Assembly (NCBI GenBank): GCA_947579665.1
Contig: OX388348.1
Span: 9,300,001 to 9,364,000, forward strand
Origin: Sympetrum striolatum
Taxonomy: Eukaryota; Arthropoda; Insecta; Odonata; Libellulidae
Direction of reading: 5' to 3'
DNA: 64,000 nucleotides
Shown here: positions 1 through 11,611 of the stretch, one piece after another
Position numbering within the stretch: position 1 is the stretch's first letter
How the letters are laid out: each line of letters opens with the position of its first letter
Position numbers and translations under genes: made by a program
Notes under the pieces: model-generated
What the model saw: only the letters and a program-made list of their open reading frames with translations
Database searches by the model: none
Told to the model about the DNA's origin: nothing

Positions 1-51
1 GATTTCGCGGGATTCTGTAAGTGACGTCATCATTCCGAATGCTACTAATAC

Positions 52-124
52 TAGAGATGGGACAATCGATTGAAAAAAACAATCGAATTATTCGATTGTT
101 TTCAATCGATTGTTCCCACCTCTA
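52..124. mobile_element. Short palindromic MITE with hAT-like ends
   Basis: The 73 bp form a near-complete inverted repeat. The left end reads tagagatgggacaatcgatt, and the right end, read in reverse complement, gives tagaggtgggaacaatcgat. The arms meet in the centre around an aatcgaattattcgatt palindrome. Ends of the type tagagRtggg are common on hAT-superfamily MITEs of insects, which is family knowledge rather than something shown here. No 8-bp target duplication is visible in the flanks, so the superfamily call is tentative. There is no coding capacity. Confidence 0.55.
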
Positions 125-2652
125 ACTTCAAACATTCCAGCAGTAGCTGCCGAAAGGTTTGCACGTGAGGATTGTTATACAAGATGAATCTGTTTCGCCC
201 ACAATTACTCCTTTTCGTAGGAAAACATCTACGAATGATATTACTCAGCATCAAGCTCACTAAATTTTATTTCATCGCATTCACGGAAAGGCATGCAATA
301 GTGTACGAAAGATGCCTTTTAATCCCTCGTATCACTAAAGACAAGTATTCCATTCAACAAGTTATGAGATTGAGAACATCACTTCTTTGCCAAACCTCAG
401 CCTCTTCAGTCAATGGAAGTGCATTTTGAGGTCGGACCTCAGCGGCGCTGCGACATTACCTTCTCAACATTTTTTGTTCCTATGACTGTGTCAAGATATT
501 AATGTATAACTTATTGGAAATGTTTATAGTAAATACGGGAATAATAATCTCTCGCAAATTAATATTAAAAATTGGCCCAAAAAATTGTGTAACTACACTG
601 AAGATATCAAGAGTGACCAACGATAAAGATGGAGAAAATTGAACTATTTTGTTTATATAAGACGTAATGATTGAAGAGAGAGAAACAAAATGAAACCGAC
701 GAAGGTGGAAAAGCAATCGGAAGTTTGAAAATAACGAGCGAAGATTGCTCGGAAGGGATCACAAAGCTCAATCAATAAAAAGTAATAGACTGATGAGGTA
801 TCAATTGCAATGTACTCAGATCTTCCGCAGTGCCCGCATCCCCACGTGACCTATTTTGCCTTCTTTTCCACTCCACAGATGGCGTGAAATATAGAACCCC
901 GATATTCGCTTAATTAATTTCTTTACCAGCGAACTCTTTGAAAAATCGACCTGCATGTTTAACTCCACGAATGGTAAATTCACGCGCTAACTTCGGCGGT
1001 CCGCCTATTCACACAACCCCAATTCTCCAAACAAATCCCCCCTAATGTGCTCTGAGGGCTTTTTATGCTCAGAGCATGCAACCCGTCATAACGAAGCTAT
1101 TATACCTCTACCATTGAGTCCTCCGTCAGAAAAAAATTGGGATAGGCTTCCATTATATTTCCCACGGCAGGAATCGGGTCTTTGATGATTTTCTGGGTGC
1201 GGAGTCTTCCCGTCTGTACAGGGGAGGAATAAAAGCGAAAGGAAAAGCCAATCATATTTTGTTTGTGGACAGTACTCGCGGGTGAATCTCCGTCGTAAAC
1301 CAGAGGTCGTTGATATACGTCCGTGATCAGACCAGTTTCATATTTTTCCAGTGAAATTTTCTGTCGTTTATTATTCTAATTGAGAAGCACATCAAAAAGC
1401 TACTAATAGATTAAAAATAGCGGATTTAGCCTTAACTAGACAACAACTATTTTTCAAGTAATTTGTACGTATTGTATACATATCACTTAATACGTTTTAC
1501 TTGATGTACTGCATACGTTACAAGTCAAATATCTCGTTTATGAAAATTTTGTAAATCCTTCTGCTGATTTAAATTTTTATAAGTGACTTACATACACACT
1601 GGAACCGTAAGTTATTCCTCTACAAACTTTGTATTCCATTTCCATCGAATGCAATTATCATTGCATGACAATTAATAAATCGGAAAAATGATGTATGAAT
1701 ATAAAATAATTTTCTGTACAAGGGTAAAACCTCGCCCTTTCTTTCCGACGACATTCAAGATTCACGAATCACTTAGCTTTACGGCGTATTATCAATCAAA
1801 ATCCTCCCGGATCATGTTATTGGAATCTTGATTGCAGAATAGAAATATTTTTCCGATCAATTTTTGACGGGGAATGTGAGTTACTTAAGTTATTCGTGTA
1901 TAACTCAACGTAAATAATCAAAGCGAAACACTGCTTATTGACGAAAGTATGCATTTTTTCTTTTACGACTTATTATCTTCAACTTTTGGCGATATTTAGC
2001 AGTTATTTCCACTTGTTTGTGAAAGTATGAAAAAAATATTTGTAACTTATTGTCATTGTGAATTCCAACGACAAAAGAACTGTGCAAAGTTAGTCTCGGA
2101 GTGCGAAAATATATTTCAATTGTGAATATACTTACTTCCAAGCAGTTCTAGTGGAAATGCCATAGAATTGCTTCCTGCGATTTTTAGCGGAAAATCTCGA
2201 ATGGCCATCGATTAACTGGCATTAATTCGTTACCTTTCCTCGCTAATTTTCCTTTAATTTAGACGTCGTCTGTGATGGCTTTGAGATAAAAAACGAAGCT
2301 AGCGCCAATGGCGGCAACCACGTAAATTAGCCAAATCATTCTTTTTTCCTCCAATTTGAGAGCGCTAATTCTTTTTTTTCTCGTTTTCATCTTTTACACC
2401 AAATCTCGTTCCTTCTCTTTGTTTTACCTCGTAATCGGTGGGATATTTACTCTCTCCTTTTTTACAGCACCGAGTCGAATAAGTGCAATATTTATCCGCT
2501 TTTCCATTGTGGATCTTTAATGGACGATTTTTTATTTATAGAAAGGAAGTAACACCACTAACACAATTATATGGTGAAAGTGGTATTTTAAAAACTTGAA
2601 ACACTAATCGAATTAGGCACGTTGGTGGCTATTTGAGGGATATTATGGAATC
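125..2652. other. Unannotated AT-rich stretch
   Basis: I see no recognisable gene, RNA or repeat here. Frames of 68 to 85 codons at 172-429, 480-716 and 1935-2141 look like chance: none has a known motif, and the hydrophobic ones follow AT-rich codons. Sequence around 830-1340 is a little richer in GC, without a clear exon. Confidence 0.5.
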
Positions 2653-2713
2653 GGCCACAACCATGGCACACTGAGGCCACAACCATGGCACAGTAAGGCC
2701 ACAACAATGGCCG
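2653..2713. repeat. 22-bp minisatellite, 2.8 units
   Basis: Units at 2653-2674 and 2675-2696 both start ggccacaaccatggcaca and differ only in their last bases (ctga versus gtaa). A third partial unit at 2697-2713 carries one substitution. The unit is GC-rich inside AT-rich DNA. No frame or promoter is associated with it. Confidence 0.9.
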
Positions 2714-3290
2714 ACTACCGTTTATTACGGCATTCGCTTCAGCTCTGTGTCACATCCGAAAATCATTTGGTTATTTTTTCGTTTTTCAATTACACAGTAC
2801 TCGCCTACATTTTAGAATATATATTGGAATATTAAAAAGACTGATAATGAAAATGTTTCACCGGTTTATATGCAGTGCTTTCATTTAAATTGGCTGCATT
2901 TCGCCTGTACAAATATTTAGTTATTTTAATCCATTCGCACTCAGTTGAAATGCTATTCTTTGGAACCGGACTTCAATTCCGTCAAATTCATTTTGCACTT
3001 TGGTTCTGCTCTGGCGAAAGTAACAGATTTAGGTTTGGTTCCATACCCTGAAAGCAGCAGTCTATCACTTAGCAAGCATTTTCGCAGAAAGACGGAGTTT
3101 TGAGAAAGTAATTTGTATAGTTAGGAGTATAATTTTAGTAAAATCGATAGATTGATAATGGAGTCCATTGATAATGGAGTAATTCATACCGTTCATCAAA
3201 AAATATATTTTTCATGTTTCAGTTAAACCACTGTTCTGTTATCTTATCTGTGACCTGGTTGCGATGATTTTTTGAGATCTGTGTTCGAGA
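2714..3290. other. Unannotated stretch
   Basis: Nothing recognised. A short direct echo (gataatggagt) occurs twice near 3155-3180. Confidence 0.5.
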
Positions 3291-3328
3291 GATTATATCG
3301 AGGAATTCGTTCATTCCTCGATATAATC
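3291..3328. repeat. Perfect 16-bp stem hairpin
   Basis: Arm 3291-3306 (gattatatcgaggaat) is the exact reverse complement of 3313-3328, with a 6-base loop. It is too short for a typical animal microRNA precursor. It could be the core of a lost MITE or a cruciform-prone site. No T-run follows, so it is not a Pol III terminator. Confidence 0.8.
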
Positions 3329-4247
3329 CAAATAAACATCGTCAGGCGGTAGGGGCATGCGTGGATTTCCCCATTGATATGCTATCGCCCTGCACCCTCA
3401 ACTGTTTTCACGTCTCTTTGCTTTCCTTTGTCTTCGTCCCATTTCAACAAACTCCGTACTTGCATTCCTCTCGGGTGCCCTCGTGTGGATCCCCCTTCGA
3501 TTCTTTATAAGGCTCTCGGAGTGAAACCACGTTGCAGGCAGGCTGTTCCTATTATTCACAGCAAAGCGTAATGAATATTCATCCGCGACCGCTTATTTTC
3601 GATAAGTATTCTCGTAATGGACCTGCTGTATTGTTTAGATTAAGCTTTTGCAAATGCGAGAAAGAATTGTCTTAAATCTGCTTTAAATGTGAAAAAGACC
3701 ATTTGAATAGAGAAGTTAGATTAGGGTGAAAATCAGACAAGAAATCCGTTTTTGTTAACCAAAAACTGCAAATATCGTATACATTTGAGGAATTCCTAAG
3801 TCGGGTCACTCGTAAGTCGGGTCACTCGTAAGCTGATCTGCGCACTTCAGTTCACTCCTTTCCATTTTTCAGTCTTGCATTTATAAAGCGTTTGTGCGAG
3901 GTCTTTGCAGTCTTCCATTGGAACGCGAGTAATGTTAGAAGAGATTAAGCCATTAGACGTTGCAAGCAGTCCATCGCAATTTCCTGTTTATCTCATTTAT
4001 ACGCGAGAGAAGAATGCGTGTTGATCTTACGCGTCTCCCCGCCATTTTTCGTTTCTTCCCCTCGTGACGTCATCCGCGAATCGGTATTTTTGGTTCCCTC
4101 AGGGCACTGCCCTCTCCTATTTCATGCACATCTGCATAATCTCGTCGGAATGCCTTCTAACGCGAAGAATTTCGTCATTTATCGTTGGAATCAGCATTGT
4201 GCTTCACTCAATGAATTCACCGCAGCCCTAATAAATTTATTTCTGCT
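3329..4247. other. Unannotated stretch with a small tandem duplication
   Basis: The only local structure is a 16-bp tandem duplication at 3797-3828 (taagtcgggtcactcg twice, then a partial third). Open frames at 3374-3571 and 4018-4272 have no recognisable domain. Confidence 0.5.
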
Positions 4248-4402
4248 AGGTTGTGCAAGAAGAGAAAAGTAGTGACTTGGCTGGGATTCGAACCAAGGTC
4301 TCCCACTTTCCGGGCAGGTGTTCTTACCACTGAACTACCGAAAGTGGGTTACCTGTGTTCGAGTCCCAGCCAAGTCACTATTTTTCTCTTCTTGTACAAC
4401 CT
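4248..4402. repeat. Fold-back element made of two inverted tRNA-like arms
   Basis: Arms 4248-4310 and 4340-4402 are 63 bp each, match in reverse complement at all but about 7 positions, and are separated by 29 bp. Read on the minus strand, the left arm and loop form a tRNA-like segment. An A box resembling tagttcagtgg is followed by gcc in an anticodon-like place, then a B box ggttcgaatcc and a ccaagtca acceptor-like end. The right arm holds a second B-box-like ttcgagtccc facing the other way. The anticodon and glycine-like appearance are weak, and no proper acceptor or anticodon stems form, so this is not a working tRNA gene. It is either an inverted pair of SINE heads or a fold-back transposon that captured a tRNA. 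The open frame at 4251-4475 is an artefact of this element. Confidence 0.85.
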
Positions 4403-5639
4403 TGGGTTAAGTTGCACGCTTTCCTGTGCTAAGTCTTTCTTCATTTACATCATTTGGTTGATATCTGCTGTTTGAGATAACGATGGACTCATAACAACAA
4501 CCGTTCAATCACACATCGCACTAAGAATAAAAGAGATCTCCTTGTCTCTACTTTGCTCCATTCCTCTTCCATCTGGAGAAGATGCCTTATGTAATGCTCA
4601 GATTAATCATTTATTATGCTTATTTTTAGTGCGTAATATCTCGTGGAACTTACTAAGTCTACTTTTTCAGATTTTTTATGCGTATTATTAATACACTTAG
4701 CTGCAATGCTCTTAACCTAAGAATGAAAAACATTTTACTAACTCTCCAAATCACGCTTGGAATCTAGGCATTATTAAGCACTTTTAGGAAGTTTACACGT
4801 TTATCAACGACGAGTAAGCTTTTAAGAGAGCTTCGATCTTGTAATATTCCTTTCGAGTGGTTTTAAATGATGTCGTAAGCTTGGAATTAATTTAGAAATA
4901 TGGGAACTATTTTAGATACAATTAAAGCTAGTATGAACTGTAAAACCTTTGTTTAATTCTCTCGCGTTCAATTTAACTCTCGTTTTCTAGTTCAGTTAAT
5001 TATCTTCTCAATTGCATTTTAAATTTGAAATTCAACACTTTTTAAAATATCTTAATTATATTACATTCGCTCGCTTGGTGTAATTTATATATGTATCTGA
5101 TTTCTTTGAGACGTTCATTAATTAACGAAAGTAGAAGCTATATTTAATGTTTCTTAAGAAGCATTTCCACTAGTATCACTATTATTTCTGTAATTTAATC
5201 GGATTAAAGACTATCCGAAGGAATTATTATATCAGCTGATGGCCATTTGCTGCTTTTCTAACGAATGGCATCATTCTGATTGGATGCCTAATTCACTCCC
5301 CGTCCTTGAAAATGCTGAATCACTGTCAATCCTGTTATCTTTTTTCATCGGACGTCCTTGTCGTTCCATGATTGGCATCGAATCAGCCTTGCAAATTGCA
5401 TCGAATACATCTTTGAATAATAAATTGCAACTTTACTTCTACTGGCAGGTTCGTTAGGAATACATTTTTTCTTCTTTACGTTTAGTTGCATTCAGTAACA
5501 CAGTTCCATTAAAATAAGAGTAAAAGAGGCTTGCATACTGCGAGGATGTTTAAATTACTCCACTTTTCAAAGTTCTATTTGGTTGGAAAATTTAGGATAT
5601 AGGAACCCAAATTCATTTATGTAAAAATCGATTCTGTAT
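4403..5639. other. Unannotated AT-rich stretch
   Basis: No feature recognised. A run near 4491-4520 (ataacaacaaccgttcaatcacaca) faintly resembles the tail of the SINE at 26165-26277, but the match is too short to annotate. The 72-codon frame at 5239-5457 has no known motif. Confidence 0.45.
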
Positions 5640-6440
5640 ATAAGTGACCTGGTGTCGAACCCAGGACTTTTTAAAGACGAAATTGCATGAAAAAATTCCT
5701 TTGGGATAATCTGACCGTTTCTAAAATTCCCAGTCAATTATCGGGAATATCTTCAGACAAAATTCCGTATTTTTTAATTGAATTCTAGAATGCGAATCGT
5801 GCTCTGGTGTCGACCCAATGATCATAAGATAAAAGATAAAAGGTGATTATGAAAAATGTATTATTTCTGTTCTCATGCTTGGTCATAGACTTCCACCTTT
5901 TATGTAAATTAATCATACAACATTTGAAATATCCACCATACATTTCAAATGCTAGAGCCATCCGGTGTTGAACCAAGGACTTTTTGGAAGATGTGAATAC
6001 ATATAACAACATGTTAGTACTAAAACTTATTAAATCTAAAGTTTGAAGTCAATATCTTTTACCAGAAAGATCTTAATATAAGATTTCGTAAACCCTATTT
6101 GAAATTCATTGAGGAATGTAAATAACTCTCTGGGATTGAACCAAGGACCATCAGGGAAACAGTATACTACGTATATGAAATGTATTTCTTTTCACTTACC
6201 GGGTCTTACGTTTTCATGATATCGGGAAGGGATTTAAAAAAACTTAAAAATCTCCGAAATGCATTTTAAATAGGAGAATATTTGCCCTGACCTAGCGTCG
6301 AACCAAGGATAATCTGCGAGGATGTCTTTAAAGTTTTCGTTGGAAATGCACAGCTTCCAGCGATCCCTCGAATTTCAACTCTCTAATTTTCCGGGAAGTG
6401 CCTCAAAATAATTTTCGAAAATCTCCGCAATGAATCCTTA
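5640..6440. repeat. Diverged array of about five 155-170 bp units, each with a B-box-like motif
   Basis: A motif close to ctggtgtcgaaccaaggac recurs at 5648-5667, 5802-5822, 5961-5980, 6130-6148 and 6291-6310. The start-to-start spacing is roughly 154, 159, 169 and 161 bp. On the minus strand it reads as a Pol III B box (ggttcgaNNcc type) preceded by gtcctt. The last two units share a second block, aaaatctccgNaatg, about 171 bp apart, which supports tandem descent over chance. Otherwise the units are strongly diverged and AT-rich. No clear A box was found at the distance expected of a tRNA. The motif resembles the arm of the fold-back at 4248-4402. An old tandemly duplicated SINE or a satellite of tRNA origin are the two simplest readings. 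Confidence 0.6.
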
Positions 6441-9061
6441 GGGAATCTTATCAGTGCATACTCGTATATTATACAAATGCGTGTCATTCGCTTTTGTTTA
6501 GACCAATATCAAGGTTTGAGGAGGACATTTAATGCACCATCTTAAACTGGTGCTATTAATACTATCCCTTCTAATTATCTACTGGTTATTTAAACGCTTA
6601 GCCTTGTTGGAACACCTGTGTCAAATTTTCGCCGTGTGATATTTCATAGTTGTACATTTTTTGGAGGTAATCCAAATCTTAAAAAAAGACCAAGTGGTTT
6701 TTGGCGGTGCCTGCTGGCGTGCGTTTTTTACGAGTGTTTTTCGCGGTAATAAAGACGGAAGTTGCGTGAATATGACCTCATCGTGGATGAGCCGAAAGTC
6801 TTTTGCTGTAACGGAACTTCGGATCACGTCAGACGAGCGATTACAGATTACTAAACAAAGGGTTTCTGATTCGCGCACTATTGCCATTTAGTACCATTAT
6901 TTATTGACATTATTTCGTATCTTAAATATGAAATTTTGAGTACTCTTGCGAGTGATTTTAGTTTTAAAGATGAAAAAATGCTCGCGTATTTTTAAGTAAC
7001 ATTTATTCACCGTTTTTCACAAAAGTTTATTTTTTATCGAAATTAAAAAACGTAAATAAAGGTAAGTTTTGCTAGCAAATTTAAGGGAGATAGAATCTGA
7101 ACGCAGATATTGATCAATGAAGAAAATTTTGGAAGGCTTCGAATTTTTTATTGACTTTAATTTTCTCTTATAATGCTTGACTTGGTCTTTGCGAGAATCT
7201 TAAAAAAATATTCCTTCTTTATACAGAAATCAAGCTATAGTTCATGAACAACAATGTCAGAATTTTAAGCTTCCGCTAATTTAAAAATATGAATGTGTGC
7301 TAGAATTGAAAGAAAGTCTGATTCTAAATCGTTGTCATCAATGATTAATTCTCAATTTATTCCAGAAATAAATAGAAGAAGCTTTGTGAGAATACTTCAT
7401 CAATATTTGGACTTAACTCAGTATTAATCGGAAATTCGAGAGGAAGTGCACTGCCGAGTCGCTGATTTACGCTTACGATTGTCCACACATTTATAAATAA
7501 CGATTCTGATTCTGTCATGATAAAGTAATCTTCAAGTTATTGCATCACGAGGAAAATGGAGTGATATTGTTAAAGAATGAGTGATTCCAAGACACCCCAA
7601 CTTTATCACTTCCATTTGTGCCTCGGGTCTAAGTGGCTCCTAAGGAACTCCTTACTCTTTGCTCCAACGTAATTTTCTAAATCTATTTGTCTGAAACATT
7701 TCAAACCTAAAACATGGCTATTCCCTGAGGCGCTCAGGTGAATTCGATTAATTTTGTTGATGGAATCGGCTGCTCGTTGATTCCATGTGCAATCTACTCC
7801 ATCCTTTCTAAGTTCAGAAGTATCACATCTACTCTTAAGTTGACTCGAACGGCTGATTGACACGTTGTTAATTTTGTGGAGAAAAATGGAAATTCTGGTT
7901 TCCAGCTATTTAAATTATGCCTGTGAAGATGCACTTAACGCCTTCTATGAGAATGCAGATCGACGGTAGCCTATGGATGCGAAAACTTGCACCAGGATGG
8001 TCAACATAGTCATAAAAATGAAACTTTCCTATCTGGATAGTAGTAATTCATGTACGGGAAAAATGAAACACAATGTATTCAATTCCACAACTGAATAAAT
8101 TGTGTTTAATTTTTCCAGTTATGTTATTCCACAAAGTGACGGCTGCTACCATTGAGTTTAGTAATTCATGTTTGTCTGTTTTTACATTCTAAGAAATTTC
8201 CTTCCAATGTCCCCATTCTTTGTAGTGATGATGTTTGACTTTGAAGCGCATGAAGGAAAGGAGCAGCCTCTCCATCTATCTCGCATTTCTTTTATTTTAG
8301 GATTTTACGAAATAATTAAAGGTAGAAGAATGTTTTGCTTTTGGTGTATTACATCATATTGTTCACCTTTACGTGGCAAAAGAGGAGATGGCTTATTTCA
8401 CCGCCTTTTCTTTATTGCAAGATAATAATAACGATTAAATGGAGAGATCAACTCCCAGCAAATTATGGAATCTAGTCATCGAATGTTTGCTTCTAGTTTG
8501 GAGATTTCATATTATTTTTGTTGGCATATATTATTTCGGTACGTGCAAAATACGGCGTTGATAGGATCATCGTTTTCTGCCCATCGATTATTTCCTTTGC
8601 TTCGCCTCTCCCCAGCCATCGTCTGTGAAAACTATTATCAATGAGCCAAATTTGGTGAACGAGAAAAGCAAAATAAAAATGTGTTTCGATCTCTAAATAG
8701 TTATTTTTTTAGATGTTTTGCTATTTTCGATATTCCAGTGAAATTCAATCGAGAGAGTAAATAAGAGGAAATAATTCTTTGGCCTCTATTGATTAGATCA
8801 GCACCTTTTAGTGAAGATATTGTCCACTTTTTGAACCACTAAATAGACTCTTAGTTATTTGCTCTTTGTTCTCATTTTCTTTGATGCTGCCAATTTATTT
8901 CTTCATGTCTGCTTTTCAAATTACAGAAATGTTCTCCCCTTATATTGATAAACTTCTCCTTTCTATCATATCATGCAATTGTAGCGCAATATAAACACGT
9001 TGAATGCATTCATTTCAAAGAGATGGAGAACTAACCTAACCCTTCTTTCGTCCATTCACAG
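6441..9061. other. Unannotated AT-rich stretch
   Basis: No recognisable gene or repeat. At 6621-6891 both strands stay open for 76 to 88 codons, without a known domain on either. A frame on the minus strand at 7606-7863 (85 codons) is also unrecognised. A donor-like aaaggtaagt lies near 7048-7057 but has no convincing partner. Confidence 0.5.
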
Positions 9062-9142
9062 GTGAGTGTCCTCTCTCCAGAAGGATGCTGTGAATCACTA
9101 ATCCACCGTGATTTCAAAATTCACTGCGTCACTCGGTCTGCT
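9062..9142 (+). other. Exon-like island, 27 open codons between strong splice signals
   Basis: Upstream lies a good acceptor: possible branch sites ctaac near 9031-9040, a pyrimidine-rich run cccttctttcgtccattca, and cag ending at 9061. Downstream, gtaagttcctttt starts at 9143, a strong donor. The 81 bp between are divisible by three. Frame 1 is open throughout (starting VSVLSPEGCC, ending CVTRSA), while the other two frames contain stops. It has three cysteines and no motif I recognise. A phase-0 cassette exon would look like this. Chance pseudo-exons are also expected in 64 kb, so this is a candidate only, with the host gene unknown. Confidence 0.3.
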
Positions 9143-9672
9143 GTAAGTTCCTTTTGCTTCTTCCGACTTCCATTGTTTGATTAGCATCTGTGAAATCGCC
9201 TCTCGACTTGTTTATCCTCCTAGTTTCCGGCATTCCTAGAGACGCTGCAAAGTCGGAGGAATATTCGAGGAGGATTCGTGCCAAGAGGAGCATGCAGAAG
9301 GAGAAAAGGCTGTTCTTTTGTTTTTCGAAAGCGTGACTCCTCGCATCACATTCAGCATTTCAATTGTCCGAAAATTTGGTTCCATATTTCTCCGCCTTTG
9401 GCGTCCTTCTCTCATCCAACCACCTGTCTACGAGTCTCATTGTTTTCGGAGGGACGTGAGTTCGAAGCCCGGATGTCCATCGTATAGTCTGTGCTGCGCA
9501 ACCTTTATTCCATTTTTTCCGAATTGTTTTAAGCATTTAGAAGTCTTTCTTCCGTTGCTGTCTTCTGAACCGTCTACTTAAATCCATGTGCAGTCCATTT
9601 TCGTGTAAACAATCTAAATAATATTTTAGGATCGCCGCCAAAACCGCGTTACGTATTGCATTTTTGTTCTTC
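9143..9672. other. Unannotated stretch
   Basis: No clear feature. A weak B-box-like gagttcgaagcccgg lies near 9459-9474 without an A box at the right distance. Frames at 9278-9581 are unrecognised. Confidence 0.4.
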
Positions 9673-9753
9673 TTGGACTCGCCGATAGCCACGCGGGCTT
9701 TCGTATTCGGTGAAAGCTTTCCCGGGTTCGATTCCTGGTCCAACCCCATCCCA
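9673..9753 (+). repeat. tRNA-like relic (SINE head or tRNA pseudogene)
   Basis: On the plus strand an A-box-like tagccacgcgg (9686-9696) is followed about 30 bp later by a strong B box in cccgggttcgattcctgg (9721-9738). A small stem gctttc/gaaagc (about 9697-9717) sits in the anticodon-arm position but with a loop that is too long. Bases ttgga near 9673 can pair with tccaa after the T arm, but the spacing to the A box is about 8 bases too great. It is therefore not a functional tRNA gene. No SINE body that matches other copies in the window follows it. Confidence 0.55.
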
Positions 9754-11505
9754 TCTGCAAAATGACCTAAGCTAACACTATTTCAATGCCTCTTTATGCC
9801 AATGGATCTTCGTGTTCCTCCATTCTGTTCCTTTACGGAATCTGCAATTTCCGTTTTACTGAATCCTCGCTCCGTCCTCCTGGAGATTCTCTCGAATGAC
9901 GCAACACGTGTCAACGACCGTCAGCTGGGATCCAAGCAACGGCGATAAACCCTTAGCAACCAATAAGGAGCAAGTGGCAGAATTAATCGCATCCTTCTCT
10001 CCGCCATCAATGCCGGACACTTCCGAAAGAGTTGCATTGAATGAACGTGCGAGTCGATTCTGAATGCCTCGATTCTGAAGATACGTATCCACACTCGAAC
10101 GAATAGTTTTCTAATCCGTGTTTCCCTCAAGTCTCTAAAGAGACCAATCTATTTATGTTCCCCTTGTGGTGTAGTTAGTAATTCTATTCGGCGGTTTGGG
10201 TTTTGTTAATAGCGAAAATATGATAAAAACGTATTTGTATACTATTTTATGTCCATGAACATGCGATAAACAATCCAACTCGTCCAACTTTGTGTCTGTG
10301 TAATATAAAATGCCACTGTAAACACATTATGGCTAATTTTAGTATCGGACGCGTTTGAAATATAAAAGAAGGGAAAGAGGTTGAAGGCGGATTATTGTGG
10401 AATAGCGAAACACCACTTTATCATTTCTAATTGACTGGACGGAAAATATTTATTGCAGAGTCAAGTGAGAAATCACGGCCGGTGTTTATATATAATGCCG
10501 GAAACCGATTGTAATTTGTTGCGATTATTTGTTATATATTTTGTATTGGCACAAACCAATACAACAACCACAACCAACTCCGTTTTTCACTTTTTGTTTG
10601 GTTGAGCAGTGACGTTTCGTTTGGCATTTTCGAGTGTTGTGGTGCTCTTTCACAAATGTTTTCTTCCGTAATTACTTCAATCGTCTCAGAGTGGTGCCCT
10701 GTAATCGGAGATCGCACGTGTCCATTCTTCATTCATACTTTTTCGAGCTCTTTCATTTCCTGGCACGTGGACGGCCTTTGTGGCCGTTGAATGGCACACC
10801 GCCCCTTTTCTAGGAAGAAATTCGCCATCTGCTTCTGCAGAGTCCCTCTTCTACGCTCATAATGAGGCGGATAAAATTAAGGAAATAAAATACCAACCAA
10901 TACCAAAGTCTCAACAGATGAGATTGGTGTTTTTCAATGAAATTCCACCTTCGAATGCAGCCAACACTACTCTGTTTTCGTAGTATTTACGTTAAAACGC
11001 TATATTCGTTTTCTTTTTTCTTCAAGTCGCAGTAAAGTATTTAATAAATTGAGAAAAATAGTGAAAGCTTGCTGTAAATAAGCGTGGTCTTCCGAGAAAA
11101 CCACGAATGTTGATCTAATGAAAATTGTTTATACAAATATGCAAAGCTTATCCGCAAACTTTTTCTTTAGCTCTTCTCCTCCGCATATTTTCACACGGTT
11201 CTTGCAAATAAGCCAATTGCTGCTAAAGCAGTATTTATTTATCTAATGTGCAAATGTATGGAATGATCAATTGGCGGCATTTATGAATTTTAAAGAAATA
11301 TCTTTAAAATTTTAGTAGTAAGAAAAATGATAAATTCTATGATTTAATTTAAGATATGAATAGCTTTCGTAGATAAGCTGGGCTACTATAATTTCTTACT
11401 GCAACTTTCATTCTTTTCTATTAACTGCGCGTACTTGAAATGGATTTCGTACATTTTCATTTCAACCCTATAGGTGTCCTATTTCTCTTCAATTACGCCT
11501 AACAG
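9754..11505. other. Unannotated stretch
   Basis: No recognised gene. An A-box-like gtggtgtagttagtaa is present at about 10167-10182 with no B box after it. Overlapping frames at 9856-10130 (minus) and 10532-10983 (both strands) show no known domain. Confidence 0.45.
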
Positions 11506-11611
11506 TAGAACTTTCCTTCGCCTCCAATTGTGAGCCCACCTCCCAATCGAGCGCCCACACACTCGTCGTGATCACATTTTTCATTCAAGCCGATTCTCTG
11601 CCACGGACGTG
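11506..11611 (+). other. Exon-like island with strong donor
   Basis: A fair acceptor (cctatttctcttcaattacgcctaacag, written here as the pyrimidine-rich run at 11478-11505) precedes 106 bp that end at a donor gtg|gtaagtatcc. Frame 3 is open throughout, about 34 codons, starting ELSFASNCEP. The other two frames have stops. The product is not recognised. A frame on the opposite strand (11499-11699) is also open, so coding status is undecided. Confidence 0.22.

Noticed and set aside
4251..4475. 74-codon plus-strand open frame (…WLGFEPRSPTFRAG…)
   Set aside because: It is the antisense reading of the tRNA-like fold-back at 4248-4402. Peptides of this kind are a known artefact of tRNA-derived repeats.
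7048..7057. Isolated splice donors of the gtaagt type (also near 18889, 31249, 39805, 47927, 51774 and others)
   Set aside because: About 15 gtaagt sites per strand are expected by chance in 64 kb. Only those paired with a good acceptor were kept.
10167..10182. A-box-like gtggtgtagttagtaa suggesting a tRNA or SINE head
   Set aside because: No B box follows within a plausible distance and no stems form.
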